This document shows, one piece after another, positions 10,645 through 20,185 of a stretch of DNA of 63,517 nt. The notes below the pieces were generated by a model, which was given only the letters and a program-made list of their open reading frames with translations, was not told where the DNA came from and did not search any database. This DNA comes from Pseudomonas sp. GM48 (GTDB lineage Bacteria; Pseudomonadota; Gammaproteobacteria; Pseudomonadales; Pseudomonadaceae): NCBI RefSeq assembly GCF_000282335.1, contig NZ_AKJM01000035.1:1-63517 (forward strand), written 5' to 3'. The translations under genes were made by a program, and so were the position numbers. Within the stretch, counting starts at the first letter, position 1, and the number at the start of each line of letters is the position of its first letter.

Positions 10645-10670
10645 ATAGGAGCTGCCGAAGGCTGCGATCT
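10645..10670. repeat. Fragment of a class D-like repeat
   Basis: TAGGAGCTGCCGAAGGCTGC resembles one arm of the class D palindrome. No complementary arm lies nearby, so it is a solitary remnant upstream of ppx. Confidence 0.4.
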
Positions 10671-10702
10671 TCTGCCGCGGAAAGTTTTGTGGTGCTACGG
10701 AT

Positions 10703-10787
10703 GGCCTCTTCGCGAGCAAGCCCGCTCCCACATTAACCAGTAACAACACGGTCAACTGTGGGAGCGGGCTTGCTCGCGAAGAGGGCC
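10703..10787. repeat. REPIN-like inverted pair, class A
   Basis: Left arm GGCCTCTTCGCGAGCAAGCC and right arm ending GCTTGCTCGCGAAGAGGGCC flank about 20 loop bases. It separates ppx (upstream side) from the end of the amino acid ABC operon. Confidence 0.9.
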
Positions 10788-10807
10788 TTCCAGTCAACAA
10801 AAATCTA

Positions 10808-11545
10808 TCAGCCCGCCGCCTCAACCGTCCCAATGAAATTCGCCAGCTCCGCCGTCTGCGGGTTGGCGAACAATACTTTCGGATCCCCCACCTCATGCAC
10901 CTTGCCCTGGTGCATGAATACCAACTTGTCCCCAACTTCCCGGGCGAAGCGCATTTCGTGGGTGACCATGATCAGTGTCATGCCTTCCCTGGCCAGTTGC
11001 CGGACCACGCTCAACACCTCATTGACCAGTTCCGGGTCCAGGGCCGAGGTGATTTCGTCGCACAGCAACACTTTCGGCGACATCGCCAGTGCCCGGGCAA
11101 TCGCCACCCGCTGTTGCTGCCCGCCGGACAGTCGATCAGGGAAGGCATCAAACTTTTCGCCCAGCCCGACCCGTTCCAGCATTTGCCGCGCCAGTTCGGC
11201 AGCCTTGGCTTTCGGAGCTTTTTGCACCACTTGCGGCGCAAGCATGACGTTCTCTCCCACGGTCAGGTGCGGGAACAGGTTGAATTGCTGGAACACCATG
11301 CCGACTTTCTGCCGCAGGCTGCGCAGATCAGCGCGCGCGGCATCGAGGTACTCGCCGTCGACTTCGATGACGCCGTCGTTGATCGATTCCAGACCGTTGA
11401 GGGTGCGCAGCAGGGTGGATTTACCCGAGCCGCTGCGACCGATGATCGCCACCACCTGGCCTTCCTCGATGCTCAGGTCGATGCCTTTGAGCACATGGTG
11501 ATCGCCATAGTATTTATGCAGGGCGGAAATTCTAAGCAGAGGCAT
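10808..11545 (-). CDS. Polar amino acid ABC transporter, ATP-binding protein
   Basis: A 245-residue ABC ATPase that powers the importer encoded by the three genes upstream of it on this strand. Walker A is GRSGSGKST, the signature is LSGGQQQR, and the Walker B region reads LLCDEITSALDPE, with isoleucine where DEPT is usual. The closest recognisable type is the polar amino acid family (GlnQ/HisP-like). The start at 11545 (MPLLRIS) lies inside the end of the permease gene, a 14-base overlap, so the two are translationally coupled. It is the last gene of the four-gene operon. Confidence 0.9.
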   Translation of the reverse strand: MPLLRISALHKYYGDHHVLKGIDLSIEEGQVVAIIGRSGSGKSTLLRTLNGLESINDGVIEVDGEYLDAARADLRSLRQKVGMVFQQFNLFPHLTVGENVMLAPQVVQKAPKAKAAELARQMLERVGLGEKFDAFPDRLSGGQQQRVAIARALAMSPKVLLCDEITSALDPELVNEVLSVVRQLAREGMTLIMVTHEMRFAREVGDKLVFMHQGKVHEVGDPKVLFANPQTAELANFIGTVEAAG

Positions 11546-12182
11546 GCAGTCTCCTTTCCAGGTAGCGCGCACTGAGGGACAAGGGGTAGCAGAGCAGGAA
11601 ATAACCGAGGGCCACGAGGCCGTAGACCATGAACGGTTCGAAGGTGGCGTTGGCAAGCATGCCACCGGTCTTGGTCAGCTCGGTGAAGCCGATGATCGAG
11701 GTGACGGCGGTGCCTTTGACAACTTGCACCGAGAAGCCCACGGTCGGCGCCACGGCTATACGCAGGGCTTGCGGTAAGATCACGTAGCGCAACTGCTCCA
11801 ACGGGTTCAGCGCCAGGCTCGACGAAGCCTCCCATTGGCCGTTGGGAATCGAATCGACGCAGCCACGCCAGATCTCCGCCAGGTAAGCACTGGTGAACAG
11901 CGTCAATGCAATCGCAGCCGCCGCCCACGGCGAAATTTCCACGCCGGCCAGTGCCACGCCGAAGAACACCAGAAACAGCTGCATCAATAGTGGCGTGCCC
12001 TGGAACAGTTCGATGTAGGTGCGGGCGAAGCTGCGCGGCAGGGATTTGTCCGAGATGCGCATGACCATGATCAACAGGCCAATCAGCCCGCCGCCAATGA
12101 ACGCCACCAGCGACAGCGCCAGCGTCCATTGCAGGCCGGTGAGCAGGTTGCGCACGATGTCCCAGAAGGTGAAATCGCTCAT
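11532..12182 (-). CDS. Polar amino acid ABC transporter, permease 2
   Basis: A 216-residue inner-membrane permease of the HisMQ type with about five transmembrane segments. The cytoplasmic coupling region reads EASSSLALNPLEQLRYVILP, a typical EAA loop. It would pair with the neighbouring permease as a heterodimer. The start at 12182 overlaps the stop of permease 1 by four bases, and its 3' end overlaps the ATPase gene by 14 bases, showing a tightly coupled operon. A longer upstream start exists but would run through the permease 1 coding region. Confidence 0.9.
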   Translation of the reverse strand: MSDFTFWDIVRNLLTGLQWTLALSLVAFIGGGLIGLLIMVMRISDKSLPRSFARTYIELFQGTPLLMQLFLVFFGVALAGVEISPWAAAAIALTLFTSAYLAEIWRGCVDSIPNGQWEASSSLALNPLEQLRYVILPQALRIAVAPTVGFSVQVVKGTAVTSIIGFTELTKTGGMLANATFEPFMVYGLVALGYFLLCYPLSLSARYLERRLHASA

Positions 12183-12847
12183 CGGCTGCTCCTTGCGATG
12201 AACCGTTGGCCGATCCAGTTCAGCAACTGACGGATCAGTAGTGCCATGCACAGGTACAGCAGCGTGGTCAGGGCGTAGGTTTCAAAGGCGCGGAAGTTAC
12301 GCGATTGAATGAAATTGGCGGCGAAGCTCAGCTCCTCGGTGGCGATCTGCGAGCAGACTGCCGAACCGAGCATGACGATGATGATCTGGCTGCTAAGGGC
12401 CGGCCAGACTTTGCCCAGTGCCGGCAGCAGCACCACATGGCGGAATGCTTCGAGGCGCGTCATCGCCAGTGCCGCCGCGGCTTCCAGCTGACCCCGGGGG
12501 ATCGCCTGGATGCCGGCGCGGATGATTTCGGTTGAATAGGCGCCGAGGTTGATGACCATCGCCAGCACCGCCGCCTGCCATTCGGAAATCTGCACGCCCA
12601 GAGACGGCAGGCCGAAGAAGATGAAAAACAACTGCACCAGAAATGGCGTGTTGCGGATCAACTCGACATAAACCGCGAAGATCCCCGCGAAAGGCCGGAT
12701 GTTCCACGCCCGTACCAGCGCCCCGACAATGCCGAGGCCTACTCCCAATACTGCGCCGATGGCCGTCAGCTCAAGAGTGAACAGTGCACCGCGCAGCAAC
12801 ATGTCGGTGTTCTGCACCACCGGCAAGAAATCGAACTGATAAGCCAT
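12179..12847 (-). CDS. Polar amino acid ABC transporter, permease 1
   Basis: A 222-residue HisMQ-type permease with five predicted membrane segments. The EAA loop reads LEAAAALAMTRLEAFRHVVL. Two adjacent different permeases are the rule in this transporter family, giving a heterodimeric channel. It follows the binding-protein gene by 22 bases and overlaps permease 2 by four bases. The transported amino acid cannot be deduced from sequence alone. Confidence 0.9.
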   Translation of the reverse strand: MAYQFDFLPVVQNTDMLLRGALFTLELTAIGAVLGVGLGIVGALVRAWNIRPFAGIFAVYVELIRNTPFLVQLFFIFFGLPSLGVQISEWQAAVLAMVINLGAYSTEIIRAGIQAIPRGQLEAAAALAMTRLEAFRHVVLLPALGKVWPALSSQIIIVMLGSAVCSQIATEELSFAANFIQSRNFRAFETYALTTLLYLCMALLIRQLLNWIGQRFIARSSR

Positions 12848-12869
12848 AAAGCGTCTCCTGCGCGCCGGA

Positions 12870-13655
12870 TCAGAGGTCGGCCGGCAGCGGCTCTTTCAGC
12901 CAGGCCAGGGCGTTCTTTTCCAGTGCGCCGTCGCTCTTGGCGGTCACGAGGATCTGGTTGACCTTGTCCAGCAGCGCCGGCTCGTTCTTGTTCACGCCGA
13001 CGTAGACCGGAGAATCCTTGAGCTTCACTTTCAGTGCGGGCACGCGTTTTGGGCTCTTCTCGCTGATGGCAACCATCACCACGTTGCCGCTGGCGATCAG
13101 GTCGACTTGCCCGGCCAGGTACGCGGCGATGGTCGAGTTGTTGTCTTCGAAACGCTTGATGGTCACGCCTTCGGGGGCGACCTTGGTCAGCTCGATGTCT
13201 TCGATGGCGCCACGGGTGACGCTGATGGTTTTGCCCTTGAGATCGTCCAGGCTTTTGATATCTGCGTCTGGCGGACCGAACACGGCGAGGTAGAACGGCG
13301 CATAAGCGCGGGAGAAGTCGATGACCTTCTCGCGCTCCGGGTTCTTGCCGAGGCTGGAGATCACCAGGTCGACCTTGCCGGTGGTGAGGAACGGGATGCG
13401 GTTGGTGCTGTTGACCGGCGTCAGTTCGAGTTTGACCTTGAGCTGGTCGGCCAGCAGTTTCGCGGTGTCGATATCGAGGCCGCGGGGTTTCATGTCCGGG
13501 CCAACCGAGCCGAACGGCGGGAAGTCCTGGGGCACGGCGACCTTGAGGACGCCGCGCTTGACCACATCCTCCAGGCCGTCGGCGTGGGCGGGCGCCTGGC
13601 TCAGCATCAGGCTGGCGAACAAGGCTGCGAGGAGGGCGCTGGAACGTTTCGTCAT
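12870..13655 (-). CDS. Polar amino acid ABC transporter, periplasmic binding protein
   Basis: A 261-residue family 3 solute-binding protein. Residues 1-26 form a signal peptide ending AHA, and the mature part begins DGLEDVVKRGVLKVAVPQD. Both lobes are present: DGxxxGLDID-like lobe 1 text, then the LKGKTISVTRGAIEDIEL crossover into lobe 2. The start at 13655 has a CGGAG ribosome binding site about seven bases upstream. It is the first gene of the four-gene importer operon. A sigma-54-type -24/-12 match lies 46-62 bases before the start codon. Confidence 0.93.
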   Translation of the reverse strand: MTKRSSALLAALFASLMLSQAPAHADGLEDVVKRGVLKVAVPQDFPPFGSVGPDMKPRGLDIDTAKLLADQLKVKLELTPVNSTNRIPFLTTGKVDLVISSLGKNPEREKVIDFSRAYAPFYLAVFGPPDADIKSLDDLKGKTISVTRGAIEDIELTKVAPEGVTIKRFEDNNSTIAAYLAGQVDLIASGNVVMVAISEKSPKRVPALKVKLKDSPVYVGVNKNEPALLDKVNQILVTAKSDGALEKNALAWLKEPLPADL

Positions 13656-13700
13656 GGCAAATCTCCGGATCGGCAAGAGGTGATTTCTGCTGATCGACAG

Positions 13701-13717
13701 AGCACGGGCCATGCCAA
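13701..13717 (-). promoter_or_regulatory. Candidate sigma-54 promoter of the amino acid ABC operon
   Basis: On the minus strand TTGGCATGGCCCGTGCT matches the RpoN consensus TGGCACG-N4-TTGCW at 10 of 12 defined positions, with the obligatory GG-N10-GC spacing. Transcription would begin near 13690, leaving about 35 untranslated bases before the binding-protein start. Confidence 0.5.
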
Positions 13718-13911
13718 CATAGGGTTTGGGGGCCGCCAGAGCGCGGTTTTGCTGGCCTTTCACGGTCTTACTGGTCTGAACAGTCAGGTTGTTTTTCGCA
13801 CCCCGATAGCGCATCCGTGAAAACCACCGAACTCCCTTGGGGCACGACTTGCCGAGCATCGCGAATAGCTTTACAACTGGGCGCACATTGGCCTGGTTCG
13901 TCTGGAAAACC

Positions 13912-14619
13912 ATGAATTCGATCTCCCGCGCGGTACCTGAAGTGGCGCTGCAAGCCATCCGCAAACTGATTACCGAGCAGGGCTTCGGGCCGGGAGATGC
14001 GTTGCCCTCGCAACGGGACCTGGCGGTGCAGTTGGGGGTCAGTCGGGCGTCGTTGCGCGAGGCGTTGTCATCGCTGAGTGCGCTGGGGGTCATCAGCATC
14101 CAGCCGGGCAAAGGCGTGTTCGTGCAATCGCCGGTGGACCTGCCGCAAAGCGATGCGCCGCCGAGCTGGCCGTTCGCAGCGCAGGCTTCGCCGCTGGACA
14201 TCTTCCAGTTGCGCTATGCACTGGAGGGTTTTGCGGCGGGGCTGGCGGCGGTGAATCTGGGCAGCGCCGACCTTGATGCGCTGGAGGAAAACGTCGCAGC
14301 CATGCGTGAGCATTTGCGTGCCGGCGAATTCGACGCAGCGTCGCGGCTGGATTTTGAGTTTCATCGGCGCATCCTGCTTGCCAGTGGCAATCAGGCGATG
14401 TTGAGCATCCTCACCGCCAGCGCCGATATCTTTCTTGAGAGTCAGAAACTACCGTTCATCCGGGCCGAACGGGCCATGGAAACCTGGCAGGAGCACCGCA
14501 AAATCCTTCGGGCACTGGCACGGGGGGCTGCTGGTGCGGCGCAAAAGGCCATGCATGAGCACGTACGCAATGCGGCGTTACGTACCGGAATCGCGTTCAT
14601 CGCTCCCGCCACTTCATGA
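13912..14619 (+). CDS. FadR-subfamily GntR transcriptional regulator
   Basis: A 235-residue DNA-binding regulator. The N-terminal winged helix holds LPSQRDLAVQLGVSRASLRE, typical of GntR proteins, followed by the wing GVISIQPGKGVFV. The C-terminal all-helical FCD domain (from about residue 90) holds DFEFHRRILLASGN, with the metal or ligand-binding Asp and His of the FadR subfamily. It is divergent from the amino acid importer and is the obvious candidate local regulator. The ATG at 13912 is favoured because the domain starts there; an in-frame ATG 25 codons upstream gives an extension with no family resemblance. Confidence 0.87.
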   Translation: MNSISRAVPEVALQAIRKLITEQGFGPGDALPSQRDLAVQLGVSRASLREALSSLSALGVISIQPGKGVFVQSPVDLPQSDAPPSWPFAAQASPLDIFQLRYALEGFAAGLAAVNLGSADLDALEENVAAMREHLRAGEFDAASRLDFEFHRRILLASGNQAMLSILTASADIFLESQKLPFIRAERAMETWQEHRKILRALARGAAGAAQKAMHEHVRNAALRTGIAFIAPATS

Positions 14620-14739
14620 CCTGAGCTATACCCAAATTCATGAATCACCATAGCGAGACTCAATCATCTGCACCTTCCTGAACGAGGGAAGGGCGGCTAT
14701 GATGGGCCACGTTTTTTTGCTTACAACCTGGAGAATTCC

Positions 14740-15069
14740 ATGAGCAGCGATCTTATCAAACACGTTAGCGACGCTAGCTTCGAGGCCGACGTACTCAAGG
14801 CCGAAGGCGCTGTACTGGTCGACTACTGGGCTGAATGGTGCGGCCCTTGCAAAATGATCGCTCCGGTTCTGGATGAAATTGCCGAGACTTACAAAGGCAA
14901 GCTGACCGTTGCCAAGCTGAACATCGACGAAAACCAGGAAACCCCGGCCAAGCACGGCGTGCGCGGTATCCCGACCCTGATGCTGTTCAAGAACGGCAAC
15001 GTTGAAGCGACCAAGGTCGGCGCGCTGTCGAAGTCGCAACTGGCTGCTTTCCTCGACGCCAACATCTAA
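14740..15069 (+). CDS. trxA: Thioredoxin 1
   Basis: A 109-residue cytoplasmic disulfide reductase with active site W33-C34-G-P-C37-K and the cis-proline segment RGIPTLMLF. It reduces ribonucleotide reductase, PAPS reductase and other proteins. Length and sequence are those of standard TrxA. TATGAT at 14698-14703 is a plausible -10 box, and CTGGAG just before the ATG is the ribosome binding site. The gene ends at a strong terminator and is followed by rho, the conserved pseudomonad order. Confidence 0.98.
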   Translation: MSSDLIKHVSDASFEADVLKAEGAVLVDYWAEWCGPCKMIAPVLDEIAETYKGKLTVAKLNIDENQETPAKHGVRGIPTLMLFKNGNVEATKVGALSKSQLAAFLDANI

Positions 15070-15090
15070 GCGTCGCTGCAAAGTGTCTTG

Positions 15091-15119
15091 AAAAAGCCCC
15101 GCAAATAGCGGGGCTTTTT
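15091..15119 (+). terminator. Intrinsic terminator of trxA
   Basis: AAAAAGCCCCGC (15091-15102) pairs perfectly with GCGGGGCTTTTT (15108-15119) around AAATA. It lies 22 bases after the trxA stop. Confidence 0.95.
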
Positions 15120-15316
15120 GCGTATTCAGGGCTAGACGCTCCTAAACTCAGGTGGTACATTCGGCCCCGCACTGGTTTCTCCATTGCCCCCTGCTAGCCG
15201 TCGCCGACGCACTCCTTTTCGAATAAGTACGCGATCCTGTCGCCTTCTCTGCGGCGCGGCCTCATTAAGCCAAAAGCTTAATTTCCCCCCTCCATAAATG
15301 ATTACGTCATTCCTAT
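15120..15316 (+). promoter_or_regulatory. Long rho leader, probable Pseudomon-Rho RNA
   Basis: About 195 bases separate the trxA terminator from the rho start. A conserved structured RNA called Pseudomon-Rho is known in rho leaders of pseudomonads and is thought to take part in rho autoregulation. The length and position fit; GGCGCGGCC and a pyrimidine-rich stretch before the start are visible. I have not matched its consensus structure base by base. Confidence 0.5.
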
Positions 15317-16576
<1,260 letters not shown>

Positions 16577-16593
16577 GTCGAACGTGCAAAGAG

Positions 16594-16615
16594 AGCCGGG
16601 GAAACCCGGCTTTTT
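16594..16615 (+). terminator. Intrinsic terminator of rho
   Basis: AGCCGGG (16594-16600), loop GAAA, CCCGGCT (16605-16611), followed by TTTT. It lies 17 bases after the rho stop. Confidence 0.92.
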
Positions 16616-16717
16616 GCTATCTGATTTTTGATCAAACGCCAGTTCGTGGTTCTGAACGGAGGGCTTCGGCGCTAAACTGCCAGCCCCCGAACGCCACGGC
16701 CAAAACGAGGCTCACGC

Positions 16718-18184
16718 ATGCAGTATCGCGACTTGCGCGACTTTATCAGCGGCCTGGAACAGCGCGGTGAACTCAAGCGCATCCAGGTTCCGGTGTCCCC
16801 AGTGCTGGAAATGACCGAGGTTTGCGATCGCACCTTGCGCGCCAAAGGCCCGGCCCTGCTTTTCGAAAAGCCCACGGGTTATGACATTCCGGTGCTCGGC
16901 AACCTGTTCGGTACGCCTGAGCGCGTAGCACTGGGCATGGGCGCGGAAGCGGTCAGCGAACTGCGCGAGATTGGCAAATTGCTGGCGTTCCTCAAGGAAC
17001 CCGAGCCGCCGAAGGGCCTGAAAGATGCCTGGTCCAAGCTGCCGATCTTCCGCAAGATCATTTCGATGGCGCCCAAGGTCGTCAAGGATGCCGTGTGCCA
17101 GGAAGTGGTCATCGAAGGCGACGACGTCGACCTGGCCATGCTGCCGGTACAGACCTGCTGGCCTGGCGACGTCGGTCCGCTGATCACCTGGGGTCTGACC
17201 GTCACCAAGGGCCCGAACAAGGATCGCCAGAACCTCGGTATCTATCGTCAGCAAGTGATCGGCCGCAACAAGGTCATCATGCGCTGGCTGAGCCATCGCG
17301 GCGGCGCGCTGGATTTTCGCGAGTGGTGCGAAAAACATCCCGGCCAACCGTTCCCGGTATCGGTCGCGCTGGGCGCTGACCCGGCGACCATCCTCGGTGC
17401 CGTGACGCCGGTGCCCGACAGCCTTTCCGAATACGCTTTCGCCGGTCTGCTGCGCGGTAACCGCACCGAACTGGTGAAATGCCGCGGCAACGACCTGCAA
17501 GTGCCGGCCACCGCCGAAATCATTCTCGAAGGCGTGATCCACCCGGGCGAGATGGCCGATGAAGGCCCGTACGGTGACCACACCGGTTACTACAACGAAG
17601 TCGACAGCTTCCCGGTATTCACCGTCGAGCGCATCACCCACCGGATCAAACCGATCTACCACAGCACCTACACCGGCCGTCCACCGGATGAGCCGGCGAT
17701 CCTCGGCGTGGCGTTGAACGAAGTGTTCGTGCCGATCCTGCAGAAGCAGTTCCCTGAGATCACCGATTTCTACCTGCCGCCCGAAGGTTGCTCGTACCGC
17801 ATGGCCATCGTGACCATGAAAAAATCGTACCCGGGCCACGCCAAGCGGGTAATGCTGGGTGTCTGGTCGTTTTTGCGACAGTTCATGTACACCAAGTTCG
17901 TTATTGTCACCGACGACGATATCAACGCCCGGGACTGGAACGACGTGATCTGGGCCATCACCACGCGCATGGACCCCAAGCGCGACACGGTGATGATCGA
18001 CAACACGCCGATCGACTACCTGGACTTCGCTTCGCCGGTGTCCGGCCTGGGTTCGAAAATGGGCCTCGATGCCACGCATAAATGGCCGGGCGAAACCACC
18101 CGTGAGTGGGGGCGGGTCATCGTCAAGGACGATGCCGTGACCCAGCGGATCGATGCCATCTGGAATCAGTTAGGAATAGATTGA
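16718..18184 (+). CDS. ubiD: 4-hydroxy-3-polyprenylbenzoate decarboxylase UbiD
   Basis: A 488-residue prenylated-FMN-dependent decarboxylase that removes the carboxyl group of 3-polyprenyl-4-hydroxybenzoate in ubiquinone synthesis. It starts [20 protein letters not shown] and holds the conserved stretches [16 protein letters not shown] and [20 protein letters not shown], which contain prFMN and acid residues of the family. The partner UbiX, which makes prFMN, is not in the window. Its TGA stop overlaps the start codon of the next gene (TGATG), so the two are translationally coupled. Confidence 0.97.
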   Translation: MQYRDLRDFISGLEQRGELKRIQVPVSPVLEMTEVCDRTLRAKGPALLFEKPTGYDIPVLGNLFGTPERVALGMGAEAVSELREIGKLLAFLKEPEPPKGLKDAWSKLPIFRKIISMAPKVVKDAVCQEVVIEGDDVDLAMLPVQTCWPGDVGPLITWGLTVTKGPNKDRQNLGIYRQQVIGRNKVIMRWLSHRGGALDFREWCEKHPGQPFPVSVALGADPATILGAVTPVPDSLSEYAFAGLLRGNRTELVKCRGNDLQVPATAEIILEGVIHPGEMADEGPYGDHTGYYNEVDSFPVFTVERITHRIKPIYHSTYTGRPPDEPAILGVALNEVFVPILQKQFPEITDFYLPPEGCSYRMAIVTMKKSYPGHAKRVMLGVWSFLRQFMYTKFVIVTDDDINARDWNDVIWAITTRMDPKRDTVMIDNTPIDYLDFASPVSGLGSKMGLDATHKWPGETTREWGRVIVKDDAVTQRIDAIWNQLGID

Positions 18185-19152
18185 TGCGTGTAACCTTGCA
18201 GCCCTCCGGAGCAGTGCTTGAGATATTGCCCGGCGAGCGGATTCTCGATGGCGCACGGCGTTTGGGCTACGAATGCCCGCAAAGCTGCCGCAATGGTAAT
18301 TGCCACGTGTGCGCGGCGCTGCTGGTGGAAGGCCGGGTCGAGCAGGCCGGCAATGTGCGTGACCATGGCGAGTTCTACACTTGCATAGCGGAGCCGCTGG
18401 AAGACTGCATCGTGCTGTGGGATGGCGTGCTCGCCTTGGGAGAACTGCCGGTGCGCAGCGTGTCGTGTCAGGTCATTGAGTGCAAGGACGTGGGCGGCGA
18501 TACCTGGCGCGTGCGTCTGCGGGCTCCGGCGGGCAAACCGCCGCGCTATCACGCCGGCCAGTACCTGATGATCGAACGCGAGAACGGCGAAAAGTCCGCC
18601 TTCTCCCTCGCCTCGGCACCGCATGCGGGGCGCGACCTGGAAATCCACATACTGGCGCGCGAATCCAGTGCGCTGAGCCTGATCGAGCAGCTCCAGCGCA
18701 ACAGCATGGTGCGGGTCGAGTTGCCATTTGGCGATACCCACCTGGAGGAGTTGCCGGACGGTCCTCTCGTGCTGATCGCCGCCGGCACCGGCATGGGCCA
18801 GATTCACGGCCTGATCGAACATTGCCGGGCCACGGGTTTCAAGCATCCGGTGCATTTGTATTGGGGCGTGCGTCGTCCAGAAGACTTTTATCAAGTCGAA
18901 CATTGGAACGAATGGCTGAAATTGCCCAACCTGTTCCTGCACAAGGTCGTCAGCGATCAGTGTGGCTGGGAGGGGCGTTGCGGCATGTTGCATGAAGCGG
19001 TCTGTGAAGATTTCCCTGATCTCAAGCCGCTGCACGTTTATGCCAGTGGTTCTCCGGCCATGGTCTACGGCACGCTGGATGCGCTGGTAGAGGCGGGAAT
19101 GGACGCCCATCAGATGCGCGCCGACGTATTTGCCTACGCCCCCAGATCCTGA
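18184..19152 (+). CDS. Ferredoxin-domain NAD(P)H flavin oxidoreductase
   Basis: A 322-residue electron-transfer flavoprotein. The N-terminal plant-type [2Fe-2S] ferredoxin domain has C35-X4-C40-X2-C43 and C67. A ferredoxin-NADP reductase-like FAD domain (RYHAGQYLMIE, then FSLASAP) and an NAD-binding domain (IAAGTGMGQIHGLIEH) follow. The build resembles CDP-6-deoxy-delta-3,4-glucoseen reductase and oxygenase reductases. No sugar or ring-hydroxylating genes are nearby. Because its start overlaps the ubiD stop, a link with UbiD or quinone chemistry is suggested but unproved. The start at 18184 is fixed by the overlap and domain beginning. Confidence 0.85.
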   Translation: MRVTLQPSGAVLEILPGERILDGARRLGYECPQSCRNGNCHVCAALLVEGRVEQAGNVRDHGEFYTCIAEPLEDCIVLWDGVLALGELPVRSVSCQVIECKDVGGDTWRVRLRAPAGKPPRYHAGQYLMIERENGEKSAFSLASAPHAGRDLEIHILARESSALSLIEQLQRNSMVRVELPFGDTHLEELPDGPLVLIAAGTGMGQIHGLIEHCRATGFKHPVHLYWGVRRPEDFYQVEHWNEWLKLPNLFLHKVVSDQCGWEGRCGMLHEAVCEDFPDLKPLHVYASGSPAMVYGTLDALVEAGMDAHQMRADVFAYAPRS

Positions 19153-19165
19153 TGCTGCCCCCCTC

Positions 19166-19266
19166 TGTAGGAGCGAGCTTGCTCGCGATGGAGGTCAACG
19201 ATAACGCGTGCAGTCTGAATGAGCGCGATAGCCTTGACACCATCGCGAGCAAGCTCGCTCCTACAG
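19166..19266. repeat. REPIN-like inverted pair, class B
   Basis: TGTAGGAGCGAGCTTGCTCG opens the left arm and the reverse complement closes at 19265. The same arms occur at 24129-24229 and 52368-52468. Confidence 0.9.
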
Positions 19267-19280
19267 GTATATAACTCTCT

Positions 19281-19330
19281 ATATAGCCTATCGGTATTTA
19301 TAAAAACATATAGATGCCGGTAGGTTATAT
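19281..19330. promoter_or_regulatory. AT-rich 17-bp-arm dyad upstream of the ChaC-like gene
   Basis: ATATAGCCTATCGGTAT (19281-19297) and ATGCCGGTAGGTTATAT (19314-19330) are inverted copies agreeing at 14 of 17 positions around a 16-base AT-rich spacer. The stretch 19267-19460, unlike its surroundings, is AT-rich and holds no gene. It may be an operator or promoter region, with the start of the ChaC-like gene 130 bases further on. Confidence 0.4.
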
Positions 19331-19460
19331 TCCATTCAGGCAATTAATTAAGAACAGTGCCATGGCATTCAAATTGCCTTAAAACTTATGTGCCTTATTG
19401 TTACAGCGGTGCGTTCTATTAAGTAATTCTTCACCCGCGGGGAGCTGAACGCTATTCGCC

Positions 19461-20129
19461 ATGAGCGCCATCGAATCTGCTTTTTTGAACCTGGCTTACC
19501 CTCCGCGGCTCGATCTGGGGCCGCAGCTCACACACGAACAATTGCTCAGCTCGATGCAATCGACCATGGCGCGCCACAAAGGTGGGCCGGTGTGGCTGTT
19601 CGCCTACGGCTCGCTGATCTGGCGGCCTGAATGCACGGCGGTCGAGCGGGTTCGCGGCCGGGTGCATGGCTACCATCGCGGGTTGTACCTGTGGTCCCAC
19701 GAACATCGCGGCACCCCGGAAATGCCCGGCCTGGTATTCGGCCTGGATCGCGGCGGCTCTTGCAGCGGTTTCGCCTATCGCTTGCCCGAAGAGCAACTCG
19801 AAGCGTCGCTGTACGCACTTTGGCAACGCGAGATGCCATTTCCTTCCTACCGCCCGCACTGGCTTAACTGCCGACTCGAAGATGGCAGCCAGGTTCAGGC
19901 CTTGGGTTTTGTGCTGGAGCGACATCTGCCAAGCTATGCCGGCAACCTGCCGGACCACGTGCTGAGCCATGTGTTCGAAAACGCTTGCGGGCGTTACGGC
20001 ACCACTCGCGATTATGTCGAGCAGACCGCGCACGCCCTGCGTAGCCACGCCATGCCAGACCGGAATCTGGAGGCGCGGCTCAAGCGCTGCAAATCAAAGG
20101 CCGACCAGGCAACTGCTTCACGGCCCTGA
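19461..20129 (+). CDS. Gamma-glutamylcyclotransferase, ChaC-like
   Basis: A 222-residue cytoplasmic protein of the ChaC family. The substrate-binding loop reads F48-AYGSLIWRPE, the hallmark of gamma-glutamylcyclotransferases, and RVRGRVHGYHRGL follows as in ChaC. ChaC enzymes cleave glutathione to 5-oxoproline and Cys-Gly. No cation antiporter chaA is next to it, so the symbol is withheld. GGGGAG at 19439-19444 is about 16 bases before the ATG, rather far for a ribosome binding site. It converges on the quinone oxidoreductase gene with 56 bases between them. Confidence 0.85.
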   Translation: MSAIESAFLNLAYPPRLDLGPQLTHEQLLSSMQSTMARHKGGPVWLFAYGSLIWRPECTAVERVRGRVHGYHRGLYLWSHEHRGTPEMPGLVFGLDRGGSCSGFAYRLPEEQLEASLYALWQREMPFPSYRPHWLNCRLEDGSQVQALGFVLERHLPSYAGNLPDHVLSHVFENACGRYGTTRDYVEQTAHALRSHAMPDRNLEARLKRCKSKADQATASRP

Positions 20130-20185
20130 CAGGCGACTTGGTTTGTGCCGCAGTGTTATTCGTCCGAGCTGAAATCTCTCTCGGC

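Noticed and set aside
10645..10787. tRNA-like cloverleaf
   Set aside because: The palindromic arms are REP-type; no acceptor stem, T-loop GTTCGA consensus or CCA end fits.
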